A stretch of 64,000 nt of DNA. Origin: Planctomicrobium piriforme. GTDB taxonomy: Bacteria > Planctomycetota > Planctomycetia > Pirellulales > UBA1268. A program made the translations under genes and the position numbers. Shown piece after piece: positions 8,682 to 16,510 of the stretch. The number at the start of each line of letters is the position of its first letter. The stretch's first letter is position 1. The stretch lies in assembly GCA_945869735.1 (NCBI GenBank), contig CAMBPQ010000008.1:1-64000 (forward strand), written 5' to 3'. The notes under the pieces are model-generated. The model worked only from the letters and a program-made list of their open reading frames with translations. It was not told where the DNA came from and made no database searches.

Positions 8682-9236
8682 ATGAACGCCCCGGCCATGC
8701 CACGCGAATCGTCAGCGACTGCCGTCAGCGACCTGCCGTCGCCCCCCTGGTTTACGCCAGCGGTGCTCCTGGCCACAGCCGGCGGAGTGGGTCGCGTCCC
8801 CTTCGCACCCGGCACGTTCGGAGCCCTGCTCGGCCTGCCGCTCGCCGTGGCCACCGGTGTAATCGCGGAGCGGTGTGGCGGCGGCCTCGCCGGCCGGGCT
8901 ATCGAGGCGGCGCTCATCGCTGCGGTCTGCGTGGTCGGCATCCCGATCTGCTCGCGGGCCGCGCGGCTGATGGGAAAAAAAGACCCGGGGGCGATCGTCC
9001 TCGACGAGGTGGCGAGCATGCCGCTGGCACTCCTGATCGTGCCACCGGAGGCTCGCACGCCGGCGGTGCTCGCGGTCGCGTTCGTGCTCCTGCGGATTTT
9101 CGACATCGGCAAACCGTTCCCCTGTCGGCAGCTCGAGAAACTACCGGCTGGCCTCGGCATCATGGCCGACGACTGGGCCGCAGCGGCGTGGACGGCCGCA
9201 TGCCTCGCCGTCGCCCGGTGGCAGCACTGGCTCTGA
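8682..9236 (+). CDS. pgpA: phosphatidylglycerophosphatase A
   Basis: Membrane enzyme that dephosphorylates phosphatidylglycerophosphate to phosphatidylglycerol. The family motifs are clear: GVGRVPFAPGTFGAL, LMGKKDPGAIVLDEV (catalytic acidic residues), RIFDIGKPFP and GLGIMADDWAA near the C-terminus, with several hydrophobic segments between them. Length 184 residues. I choose ATG 8682 over 8613: a TACGAT box lies 6 nt before it, so the message may start at or next to the ATG (leaderless), and the upstream 23 codons show no conservation. The end is followed after 32 nt by the next gene on the same strand. Confidence 0.9.
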   Translation: MNAPAMPRESSATAVSDLPSPPWFTPAVLLATAGGVGRVPFAPGTFGALLGLPLAVATGVIAERCGGGLAGRAIEAALIAAVCVVGIPICSRAARLMGKKDPGAIVLDEVASMPLALLIVPPEARTPAVLAVAFVLLRIFDIGKPFPCRQLEKLPAGLGIMADDWAAAAWTAACLAVARWQHWL

Positions 9237-9268
9237 ACGACCGGTCCGCCCGAGTGGAAGCCCGCGGT

Positions 9269-9922
9269 ATGCGCATCCTCCTCATCGACCACGGCTGCTG
9301 CGACCACCCACACACGCGGGTGCATCGGCTTCGTGAAGGCCTCGAGGCGGCGGGCTGCACGGTCGCCGTCTGCGGTCCCTCGACGGTGTACGGCTTCGAT
9401 GAGCAGCCCCCGGGCATGCATGGCATCCACCTCCATGACGTAGCGGCTGCGTCTCGTGAGTTTCTCGCCGCCGTCCGCGACGGGAGATCCGAGGTGTTTC
9501 TCGATGCCGTCGCCCGGGTGCCATCGCGGCTCCTCGGCCTCGCCCGCGAAACCGCCCGCCAGCGGATCGCCGAGGCGGCTGACGACGTGTTTCCCGAGGC
9601 GATCTTTGTGTTTCATGCGGGCATCCTCACCGATCTGGCGGTGGAGACCGGCGCGCCGGTGGTGGTGCACGTAACGCCCGCGGACTTGGCCGTCGCGGCA
9701 GCCAGACCGTCGCTCCAACGGCTCGTCTCCGCGGCGATCGGCTCGAGCGACCGCGTGATCGGGGCCGACGGGCCCACAGCCGCCACGCTCATCGACTGGC
9801 TCGGTAACGACGACGACGCGCGGGCCCGCTGTGACACGTGGCCGATCGACGACAGCGCCGCTGCCCGCATCGCCGACGCCTGCCAACGTGCGCTCGCCCG
9901 CCGCCGCGGCGACCCTGCCTAG
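9269..9922 (+). CDS. hypothetical protein, GT-B-like N-terminal fold
   Basis: 217-residue protein without a firm family. The opening MRILLIDHGCCDHPHTRVHR, followed by LREGLEAAGCTVAVCGPS, resembles the N-terminal nucleotide-sugar transferase half of family 4 glycosyltransferases, but the C-terminal donor-binding half is missing, so it may be a stand-alone domain. Later VVVHVTPADL and SSDRVIGADGP fit an alternating beta/alpha fold. I start at ATG 9269; the longer ORF overlaps pgpA out of frame. The stop TAG is part of the CTAG that is duplicated on either side of the adjoining IS element, so the element landed exactly on the stop codon and left the protein intact. Confidence 0.6.
   Translation: MRILLIDHGCCDHPHTRVHRLREGLEAAGCTVAVCGPSTVYGFDEQPPGMHGIHLHDVAAASREFLAAVRDGRSEVFLDAVARVPSRLLGLARETARQRIAEAADDVFPEAIFVFHAGILTDLAVETGAPVVVHVTPADLAVAAARPSLQRLVSAAIGSSDRVIGADGPTAATLIDWLGNDDDARARCDTWPIDDSAAARIADACQRALARRRGDPA
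9919..9922. repeat. target site duplication (left), CTAG
   Basis: CTAG directly before the left inverted repeat of the IS1380-like remnant. The identical CTAG follows the right end at 10931-10934. A 4-bp duplication fits the IS1380 family. Confidence 0.6.
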
Positions 9923-10930
9923 CCCTGAGCCAAGCGAGTTTGGACTTGCGCTTTTTGCGCGGAGCGCATAAAAAACTCGAAATCCCCCGACGAATCGCGT
10001 GACTACGGTTGGAGCCAGGTCACGCGGCTCGTCTCTCACGGAGGAGTTTCGAGTGAACGCCAAAGTACGACAGCAGTTATAAAAGCGCAAGCGTAGAATC
10101 GTTCTTCGGCTGGAGCAGACCGATTGGACCGTGACGGCTCGGCCCGAACTTGCCGCTGCGAACATTCACTCCGAGATCGCGGAGCGGACGCGGGCGATCA
10201 CCACTGGCGGCATAGGTGCGGCGCACCTGCTTGTGAAGCGATTGGGCCTTGATCGAACGATGATCGGCTCGGCCTGCTCAAGGTTCACCTGCCGTACCAC
10301 GAGGCGGACCACGTCCTGGACATCGCCTACAACCTGTTGGCAGGCGGGACGAGGCTCGAGCATCTGGAACTTCTGCTGAACGACGAGGGCTACCTTGATG
10401 CCCTCGGGGCACGTCGGATTCCTGACCCCACGACGGTCGGTGACTTCTGCCGGAGGTGCGACGTCGAGCGGATCACCGCCTTGCAGGAGGTCTTGAACGA
10501 CAGCCGCGCAAAGGTCTGGAAGCAGCAGCCGGCCGACTTCTTCAAGGAAGCGATCCTCGATGCCGACGGCACGATGGTCGATGCACTAGGGCCAGAAAAA
10601 GTTGTTTGACGACAATCGTTACTTCTTCTTCATCACCAACGACTTCCGGAAGTCGGCCGCCACGATCGTGCTGGAGGCGAATCACCGCTGCAACCAGGAA
10701 AACCTCTTCGCCCAGGCAGCCGGGCCCGCAGGAACATGCCCGCAGCCGGAGTTCGGATGCTCCGATCCCCATTCACCCCTGACCGCACGGCGTGCAGCCG
10801 AGAACGCCATGAAACCACAGACAACCCGAACCTCCACGACGGCCCGCAAGGGCACGAGAGGCGACGGCCTTGCCAGCCCGGCCAGCCCACAACTGACGCC
10901 AAAACGGCTCGCGATTCGCTTGTTGAAGGG
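9923..10930 (+). mobile_element. IS1380-like insertion sequence, internally deleted
   Basis: Ends are imperfect inverted repeats: CCCTGAGCCAAGCGA on the left against CCCTTCAACAAGCGA (reverse complement) on the right, 11 of 15 matching, bounded by CTAG duplications. At about 1.0 kb it is clearly shorter than a typical IS1380 element (~1.6-1.7 kb). The transposase inside carries a stop, a frameshift and a large deletion. The element is dead and could move only with help from a full copy elsewhere. Confidence 0.75.
10053..10718 (+). pseudogene. IS1380 family transposase, broken
   Basis: Remnant of a DDE transposase. The GTG start at 10053 follows CACGGAGGAG. The frame reads VNAKVRQQL and then meets TAA at 10080. 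It continues as KRKRRIVLRLEQTDWTVTA and ..TGGIGAAHLLVKRLGLD until a frameshift near 10265-10330. It resumes as LLAGGTRLEHLELLLND, LGARRIPDPTTVGDFCRR and KEAILDADGT, which are characteristic of IS1380 transposases. A large internal deletion joins this directly to the distal block RYFFFITNDFRKSAA / NHRCNQENLFAQ. At least three independent lesions show it is non-functional. Confidence 0.8.
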
Positions 10931-10934
10931 CTAG
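10931..10934. repeat. target site duplication (right), CTAG
   Basis: Right-hand copy of the CTAG flanking the IS remnant. Removing the element and one CTAG rejoins GCC TAG with AGCGCATC, the end of repeat family B. Confidence 0.6.
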
Positions 10935-11091
10935 AGCGCATCTGCCTTTGGTGGAGCGGCGAGATGGCACCTTGGAGGAGGTAGGCAAGGGGGTCGGCGA
11001 ACGCTCGAGGAGCGTCGGGCCGCCGCGGCCCTCAGCGACGAGACTTTTGCCGCCCCCGAAGCCGGCGATCCACGTAAGTTGGATGCGCTCT
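10932..11091. repeat. repeat family B, copy 1 (with inverted ends)
   Basis: About 160 bp bounded by TAGAGCGCATC on the left and GATGCGCTCT on the right, a 10-bp inverted repeat. The body includes GGCAAGGGGGTCGGCGAACG, CTCGAGGAGC, GACTTTTGCCGCCCCCGA and GCCGGCGATCCACGTAAGTT. The same blocks recur at 11162-11280 and 30134-30294. It encodes no protein. Confidence 0.7.
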
Positions 11092-11100
11092 GGCAGCGGC

Positions 11101-11164
11101 GTGGAGCGGGCGGAGTGCTACCCACATTCCCCGCGCTTGCGCTTGGGGCTTCCTGACGGGAGGC
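11101..11164 (-). repeat. REPIN-like half-site with linker
   Basis: Linker remnant (GTGGAGCGGGCGGAGTG) then half-site 1 (TTCCCCGCGCTTGCGCTTGG, GGCTTCCTGACGGGAGGC). It is wedged between two copies of repeat family B in the gap between the IS and the ABC permease 3' end. Confidence 0.75.
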
Positions 11165-11280
11165 AAGGGGGTCGGCAAACGCTCGAGGAGCCTTGGGCGT
11201 ATCCTCGCCCCGGCGACAATCCGTAGGATCGCGCAGCGGCGACTTTTGTCGCCCCCGAGCCGGCGATCCACGTAAGTCGG
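11162..11280. repeat. repeat family B, copy 2
   Basis: Shares GGCAAGGGGGTCGGC, AACGCTCGAGGAGCCTTGGG, CGTATCCTCGCCCC, GCGCAGCGGCGACTTTTGTC and GCCGGCGATCCACGTAAGT with the copies at 10932 and 30134. It lacks the terminal GATGCGCTCT. Confidence 0.7.
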
Positions 11281-11290
11281 AAGCTCGAGG

Positions 11291-12103
11291 TCAGATCTCT
11301 TCGCTCGGCGGAAACTGCCGCCGCTCGAGAATCACAACCGCGGCGGTCAGGAGCACGGCCACGAGGGCGACCACCGCCAGCACATGCACCCACGCCGGCT
11401 GTGGATCGACGAACAGCTGCATCTCGGTCGGCAGCTTCTGCTCCCAGCCCATCCAGGCGACGAGCAGGCTTCGCAGCCGCAGGCTCACCGTCACCTGATT
11501 CACAACCGCCGGGATCGCGCCCGCGAGATACTCGACCACCAGCGCCACGCCGACACTCGCGACGAGCGCCCGCTTCGGCATCACGACCGCGGGCAGGGCG
11601 AAGAGCGCCGCGCGGCCGGCGCACGAGAGCAGCACAAGCGTGACGAGGATTTGCGCCACGGCGAACGGGTTGGTCACGTTCGCGACCGAGAGAGCCAGGC
11701 CCGTGGCGAGGATCGCGACCACCGACGTCCAGAGCACGGCCGCGAGCCAGGTTCCCAGCAGGAGGGCCCGCCGGCCGCCGGGCCGCACGGCCACGTGGGG
11801 CCACGTGCCGCGCTCCAGTTCATCGGCCACCGCGGGGCACATCGTGACCAGCAGCCCGAGCATGCAGACCGCCTCTGGGATGAGGGCGTAGAGCATGGCG
11901 ACCGAGAGATCGGGATCGAGCCGGCCACGGGCCGCGCGGCCCGCGGCGAGCATGACGGTGGCGGGAAACACGACGCCCACCGCGGCCAACGCGAGCCGTG
12001 GCCGGGTGAAGAGCCGACGCAGTTGGAAGGCGGCGACGGTCCACGTCCCTGCAAAGGTGACGAAGCGAGACGGCGCGCGGATGCCGGCGGCAGGGTCGTT
12101 CAT
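11291..12103 (-). CDS. ABC transporter permease (ABC-2 type)
   Basis: 270-residue integral membrane protein with about six hydrophobic segments (for example AVGVVFPATVMLAAG, VAMLYALIPEAVCMLGLLV, VLAVVALVAVLLTAAVVIL). It resembles the membrane subunit of ABC-2 exporters. Last gene of a four-gene minus-strand operon (ATPase, permease, ATPase, permease). Its ATG overlaps the stop of the second ATPase as ATGA at 12100-12103, so the two are translationally coupled and probably form one exporter. The substrate is unknown. The short cytoplasmic tail ends ERRQFPPSEEI. Confidence 0.8.
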   Translation of the reverse strand: MNDPAAGIRAPSRFVTFAGTWTVAAFQLRRLFTRPRLALAAVGVVFPATVMLAAGRAARGRLDPDLSVAMLYALIPEAVCMLGLLVTMCPAVADELERGTWPHVAVRPGGRRALLLGTWLAAVLWTSVVAILATGLALSVANVTNPFAVAQILVTLVLLSCAGRAALFALPAVVMPKRALVASVGVALVVEYLAGAIPAVVNQVTVSLRLRSLLVAWMGWEQKLPTEMQLFVDPQPAWVHVLAVVALVAVLLTAAVVILERRQFPPSEEI

Positions 12104-13026
12104 GCCGTGGCCCCACGATGCAGGCGGACGAGCCGACCGAAGATGCCCTCGAGCGACCGATCGGCGGCGACGACCTCTCCCACCGTCAGCCCGGCGTCGA
12201 GGGCGGGGATGACGGCCAGCTCCACCAGGAGCGTCGGCTGCCGGGTGGCCACGACCACCCCGTCCGGCTCGAGTCGCACGCTCTCGACACCATCGACTCC
12301 GCAGGCCAGCGCGGCGAACCGCCGCGGCTCGTCGCACCGCACTCGAATCTCCGCCGGCATCGAGTCGACCAGGTCGCGAATCTCGGTGGCTGTGCCGCTG
12401 GCGACCAGCCGTCCGCCGAGGATGACGGCGAGGCCCGCGTCGAGCGCCTCGACCTCGTGGAGCAGGTGGCTCGCGACGATCAGGCTGCGGGTCTTCGCCC
12501 ATGAGCGCACGAGTTCTACGAGGTCGTGCCGGGCCACCGGATCGAGGCCGTCAAACGGCTCGTCGAGCACGAGGAGGTCGGGGTCGTGCGCGATCGCACC
12601 GGCAAGCTTCGCCCGCTGCCGCATTCCCTTCGAGAGCGTCGCAAGCGGCCGGTGCGACGCCGCGGCAAGGCCCACCTGCTCGAGCGTGCGATCGGCGCGG
12701 GCCGCAGCCTCGGCAGCGCCAAAGCCTGAGAGCTGCACGAGATATCGCACCCACTCACGCGGCGTCGTCAGGCCGAGCCCGAGATCCGCCGCGGGGCAAT
12801 AGCCGATCCGCCGCAGCACCCGCGGGTTGCCGAAGGGCGGCTCACCGAACACGAGCACGCGGCCGATCGTAGGCCGCAGCTGCCCCGTGACGAGACCGAG
12901 AAACGTCGTCTTGCCCGCGCCGTTGGGGCCGAGCAAGCCGTGTGCGCCTGCCCCAAGATCGACGCTGATGTCGTTGACGCCGATCACCGACCCGTAGAGC
13001 TTCGTCAGGTTATGGATCGCGATCAT
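12100..13026 (-). CDS. ABC transporter ATP-binding protein
   Basis: 308-residue nucleotide-binding subunit. Walker A is GPNGAGKTTF, the Q-loop region is GYCPAADLGLG, the signature LSKGMRQR replaces the usual LSGGQ, as is common in ABC-2 exporters, Walker B is LLVLDEPFDGLD and the switch His is in IVASHLLHEVE. The C-terminal ~80 residues form the extra domain seen in CcmA/NatA-like ATPases (EIRVRCDEPRRF). I start at ATG 13026 (MIAIHNLTKLYG); the ORF's extra 13 codons overlap the upstream permease. It pairs with the permease that overlaps its stop. Confidence 0.88.
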   Translation of the reverse strand: MIAIHNLTKLYGSVIGVNDISVDLGAGAHGLLGPNGAGKTTFLGLVTGQLRPTIGRVLVFGEPPFGNPRVLRRIGYCPAADLGLGLTTPREWVRYLVQLSGFGAAEAAARADRTLEQVGLAAASHRPLATLSKGMRQRAKLAGAIAHDPDLLVLDEPFDGLDPVARHDLVELVRSWAKTRSLIVASHLLHEVEALDAGLAVILGGRLVASGTATEIRDLVDSMPAEIRVRCDEPRRFAALACGVDGVESVRLEPDGVVVATRQPTLLVELAVIPALDAGLTVGEVVAADRSLEGIFGRLVRLHRGATA

Positions 13027-13030
13027 GACG

Positions 13031-14119
13031 TCAGGCCCTCGTCGGCAGCGCGACCCGTCGCACAAGCACGACGGCCGACAGAATGGAGACCACCGTCAGG
13101 GAGACCGCGGGGGGCAGGACTGCCCGGGGCCGCGTCTCCACGCCGAAAATCCAGGCCTGGACCACGCCGACAGCGTGATAGGGCGAGAGCCATGCCCAGC
13201 GATCGATCGTGTCGTCGAGGCCGGCGGCCCGGGCGATCCAGTTGGCACGCCGCAGTGGCGGCCGCTCGTTGTCGGTTGTGTCTCTCGCGGTGGCGGCAGG
13301 GGCCTCTGCGGCCGCCACGAGATCGGCCGTGGTGAGGGAGGCATGCGCGATCCAACAGGCCGCCCACGTGGCGAACCAGGCAAAACTCGCGATTCGGCTC
13401 TCGGTGGTCAGCGAGGAGTAGGCGAGGGCGATGAGCACCGTGGGGATTGCGAGTGCCGCGCTGGCGGCCACAATCCGCAGCGGCAGGTCGCATGTCTCGA
13501 ACGCGACCCGGATGCTCGGGCTGACGAGCACGCCGGCCAGCCAGAGGGCCACGGCCGGCAACACCGTGATCGCCGCGACGATCGTGGCCAGGATCGCGAT
13601 CTTGCCGAGGATGTATTCGAATCGTCCGACAGGCCGCGTGAAGTAGACGAGCCACGCCCTGGCCCGGAGATCGCGGGAAATCAATGACGGCGCCACGAGC
13701 CCCACGACCACGGCGAGGAGCACCGCCTGCGGCGCCCGCATGAAGGCCAGGAGGAGCCGCGACCAAACGAGCCTCCGCGTGCGGACGATGTCGTCTGCCT
13801 CGCTGACATGCCGCTCGTCCGCCGGCTGGCCAAGCGTGTCGGCGAGCACCGTGCCGAGCATGCCGACGCCGTCGAGGTTGTGGCCCATGTGGGCACGTTC
13901 CTTCAGTGAGGCAAACCGGCCCTCCTCGATCGACTGTTCGAAGGCGAAGAAACTGCCCGCGAAGAGGAGCGCGGGACTCCAGGCGAAGAACACCACCCGC
14001 CGCAGCCAGCGGCTCTTCCAGGCGAGGCGGATGCCCGTGGCGGCGATCACGCCACTGGCGGCTCCTGCTCCCGCCCGTTGCCCCGACCACGGGCGATAGC
14101 CAACGTCATGAAGTGGCAT
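13031..14119 (-). CDS. ABC transporter permease
   Basis: 362-residue membrane protein with about six transmembrane segments (VVFFAWSPALLFAGSFFAF, AVLLAVVVGLVAPSLIS, IAILATIVAAITVLPAVAL and others). A soluble loop of roughly 60 residues (EQSIEEGRFASLKERAHMGH...) lies after the first segment. SRDLRARAWLVYFTRPVGR is typical of ABC-2 permeases of the NosY/GldF type. Its start at 14119 lies inside the end of the upstream ATPase gene (14-nt overlap), which indicates coupling with that ATPase. The downstream ATPase starts 4 nt after its stop. Substrate unknown. Confidence 0.8.
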   Translation of the reverse strand: MPLHDVGYRPWSGQRAGAGAASGVIAATGIRLAWKSRWLRRVVFFAWSPALLFAGSFFAFEQSIEEGRFASLKERAHMGHNLDGVGMLGTVLADTLGQPADERHVSEADDIVRTRRLVWSRLLLAFMRAPQAVLLAVVVGLVAPSLISRDLRARAWLVYFTRPVGRFEYILGKIAILATIVAAITVLPAVALWLAGVLVSPSIRVAFETCDLPLRIVAASAALAIPTVLIALAYSSLTTESRIASFAWFATWAACWIAHASLTTADLVAAAEAPAATARDTTDNERPPLRRANWIARAAGLDDTIDRWAWLSPYHAVGVVQAWIFGVETRPRAVLPPAVSLTVVSILSAVVLVRRVALPTRA

Positions 14120-15065
14120 GCTCGCCCTCCTCCGACCGCGCGATCGCCTGCAGAAACACATCCTCGAATCGCCGTCGCGCCGGTTCCAGCGCCCGCACGA
14201 TGACGCCCGATTCACGCACCGCCGTCCAGACATCGTCGAGCCCGCGACCTTTCTCCGCCGACATAAGCAGCGTCGTGGCATCGGCCCGCGTGGCCTCGAT
14301 GCCCCGGTCCCGCAGCAGTGCCGCGCAGGCGTCGAGCGGACCTGTCGCCTCGAGCCGCAGTTGTGGCGAGACTGGCCGCGTCAGCTCCTGGAGCGAGCCC
14401 TCGAGCCGCACCCGCCCGGCGGCGAGCACGATCACACGGTCGCAGATCGCCTGCACGTCGTGTAGGACGTGCGTCGAGACGAGGATCGTCTTGCCGTGCT
14501 CGCGGGCGAGCGTCGTGAGTCGGCCGAGCATGGCCCGCCGCTCGATCGGATCGAGGCCGTTGGTAGGCTCGTCGAGGATCACCATCTGCGGATCGTGGAC
14601 AATGGCGGCGGCGAACGCCACCTTCTGCCGCATGCCGACCGAGAGCGTCTCGACCGTGCGATAACGTTCCTGACCGGCGTCGCACCAATCAAGCACCTCG
14701 TGGGCGCGGCGGAGCGCCTCGGTGCCGGGGAGTCCGGAGAGTCTCGCAGCATACTGCACCATCTCCACCGCGGCGAGTCCGGGCACGGTGCACTCGTCCT
14801 CGGGCACCACGCCCACCGCCTGCCGCACGACCCTCGGTCGCCGTGCCGGATCGATTCCGAACACGCGGACATTCCCCGCGGCCAGCCGCACGAGGCCGAG
14901 AATCGCGCGGACGAGCGTGCTCTTGCCCGCGCCATTGGGCCCGACGAGCCCCGTGATCCCCGGATGCACGTCGCAGGTTACGCCCTCGAGTACCGTCCGC
15001 CCGCCGTAACGCTTGACGACGCCGTCGATGCGGATCGGCAGTTTGTCGTTCGCGGCCCGCGGCAT
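14106..15065 (-). CDS. ABC transporter ATP-binding protein
   Basis: First gene of the exporter operon; 319 residues. Walker A GPNGAGKSTL, Q-loop VGVVPEDECTVPG, signature LSVGMRQK, Walker B MVILDEPTNGLD and switch LVSTHVLHDVQ are all present, so it should hydrolyse ATP. The C-terminal extension carries a small regulatory-type domain. I start at ATG 15065 (MPRAANDKLP); the ORF track's extension to 15656 is antisense to the M20 peptidase. It shares an 85-nt divergent promoter region with that peptidase. Two complete ATPase/permease pairs in one operon suggest either two linked exporters or a hetero-oligomeric one. Confidence 0.88.
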   Translation of the reverse strand: MPRAANDKLPIRIDGVVKRYGGRTVLEGVTCDVHPGITGLVGPNGAGKSTLVRAILGLVRLAAGNVRVFGIDPARRPRVVRQAVGVVPEDECTVPGLAAVEMVQYAARLSGLPGTEALRRAHEVLDWCDAGQERYRTVETLSVGMRQKVAFAAAIVHDPQMVILDEPTNGLDPIERRAMLGRLTTLAREHGKTILVSTHVLHDVQAICDRVIVLAAGRVRLEGSLQELTRPVSPQLRLEATGPLDACAALLRDRGIEATRADATTLLMSAEKGRGLDDVWTAVRESGVIVRALEPARRRFEDVFLQAIARSEEGEHATS

Positions 15066-15150
15066 GGAACATACGCCATGCCCCCCGTAGACTTCCGTGC
15101 CCGGGCCGCCGTCGTGTGCGGCACCATCGCGTCTCCACAGAAAGGCCCAC

Positions 15151-16407
15151 ATGCCTCGCGCTCCTTCCGCCCGGTCCTCAACAGTCACGTCATCCTCTAA
15201 GGCGGCCTCTGCCACGGCAGGCAGTGTACGCCTCCCCGCTGCCGACCTGGCCACGGCCCGGAAGATCGTCCTCGATCTGCTCGCGATCCCCGGCTTGTCG
15301 GGTGACGAGAAGGCGGTGGCCGACCGGGTGGTGAAGTGGCTCCGCGAGGCGGGCTGCCCCATGGCGGCGATCGCGTTTGACTCTGCGCACACCAAGACAC
15401 CTGTGAAGGGCAACGTCGGAAACCTGATCGTGCAGTTGCCCGGCACGCTCCCCGGCCCACGGCGGCTGCTCATGGCCCACATGGACACAGTGCCCGTCTG
15501 CCTCGGGGCGAAGCCGGTGGTCGCCGGGAAGTTCGTGAAGAGCGCTGATCCCAAGACCGGCCTGGGCGGCGACGATCGCGCCGGCGTGGCGGTGGTGCTC
15601 GCGACGGCGGTGCAGATTCTGAAGTCGAAGCTGCCGCATCCGCCGCTCACGCTCATGTTTGGGATCCAGGAGGAGATCGGCCTCTACGGGGCCCGGTTCG
15701 TGAAGGCAGCCGACCTCGGCCGGCCGAAGCTCGCCTTCAACTTCGACGGCGGCGGCGTCGAGAAGATCACGGTCGGTGCGACGGGCGGCTACCGATTGGA
15801 CATCTCGATCGAGGGCATCCCCAGCCACGCGGGTGTCGCTCCCGAGAAGGGCGTGTCGGCGATCGCGATCGCGTCGCTTGCGATCGCGTCGCTGGTGGAG
15901 AATGGCTGGCACGGTCTGGTCGAGAAGGAGGGCAAGCGGGGCACGAGTAACGTGGGGGTGATCCACGCCGGCTCGGCCACAAACGTGGTTGCCGCTTCGG
16001 CCACGCTCCGCGCCGAGGCCCGCGGCCACGATGCCGCCTTCCGCGGCAAGATCGTCAAGGCGATCGAGAAGGCCTTTGCCGACGCCGCGAAGAAGGTGCG
16101 GAGCGTCGATGGCAAGACAGGCAAGGTCACGGTGGAGGGCCGCCTCGACTACGAAGCCTTCCGGCTCGCCGACGATGAGCCCTGCGTGGTGGCGGCCCGC
16201 GAGGCCGTGCGTGGCATAGGGCTTACACCGCGGCTCGACATTTCCAACGGCGGCCTCGACGCCAACTGGATGGCCGCCAACGGCGTGCCCACCGTCACGC
16301 TCGGCTGCGGCCAGATGGAGATCCACACGATGAACGAAAAGCTTGACCTCGCGGCATTCGAGAATGCGTGCCGCGTGGCACTGCGGCTTGCAACTCAGGG
16401 CGCGTAA
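15151..16407 (+). CDS. M20 family metallopeptidase (PepT/carboxypeptidase-like)
   Basis: 418-residue zinc aminoacylpeptidase of the M20 family. The metal-binding motifs are visible: LLMAHMDTVPV (His and Asp), GLGGDDRAGVA (bridging Asp), IQEEIGLYGA (catalytic Glu and metal Glu), FNFDGGGVEKI, and a late His in QMEIHTMNEK. The lid/dimerisation domain (EGIPSHAGVAPEKGVSA) lies between. This layout fits tripeptidase-type peptidases acting in the cytoplasm. The start at ATG 15151 gives a low-complexity N-terminus (PSARSSTVTSSSKAASATAG) that may be partly dispensable. It is transcribed divergently from the ABC operon. Confidence 0.87.
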   Translation: MPRAPSARSSTVTSSSKAASATAGSVRLPAADLATARKIVLDLLAIPGLSGDEKAVADRVVKWLREAGCPMAAIAFDSAHTKTPVKGNVGNLIVQLPGTLPGPRRLLMAHMDTVPVCLGAKPVVAGKFVKSADPKTGLGGDDRAGVAVVLATAVQILKSKLPHPPLTLMFGIQEEIGLYGARFVKAADLGRPKLAFNFDGGGVEKITVGATGGYRLDISIEGIPSHAGVAPEKGVSAIAIASLAIASLVENGWHGLVEKEGKRGTSNVGVIHAGSATNVVAASATLRAEARGHDAAFRGKIVKAIEKAFADAAKKVRSVDGKTGKVTVEGRLDYEAFRLADDEPCVVAAREAVRGIGLTPRLDISNGGLDANWMAANGVPTVTLGCGQMEIHTMNEKLDLAAFENACRVALRLATQGA

Positions 16408-16425
16408 GCGGTACGACTGCATCCG

Positions 16426-16509
16426 GCCCCCCACCTCACCCCGCTCCGCACCGCCCCCACGGTCGCCACCCGCATTCCCATCGCTTGCGCTCTGGGCCTC
16501 TTGGGGGCG
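16426..16509 (+). repeat. REPIN-like half-site with linker
   Basis: Linker CCCGCTCCGCACCGCCCCCA and half-site 2 (ATTCCCATCGCTTGCGCTCT, GGGCCTCTTGGGGG). It occupies the convergent gap between the M20 peptidase and the CHAT gene and ends two bases from the CHAT stop codon. Confidence 0.75.
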
Positions 16510-16510
16510 T

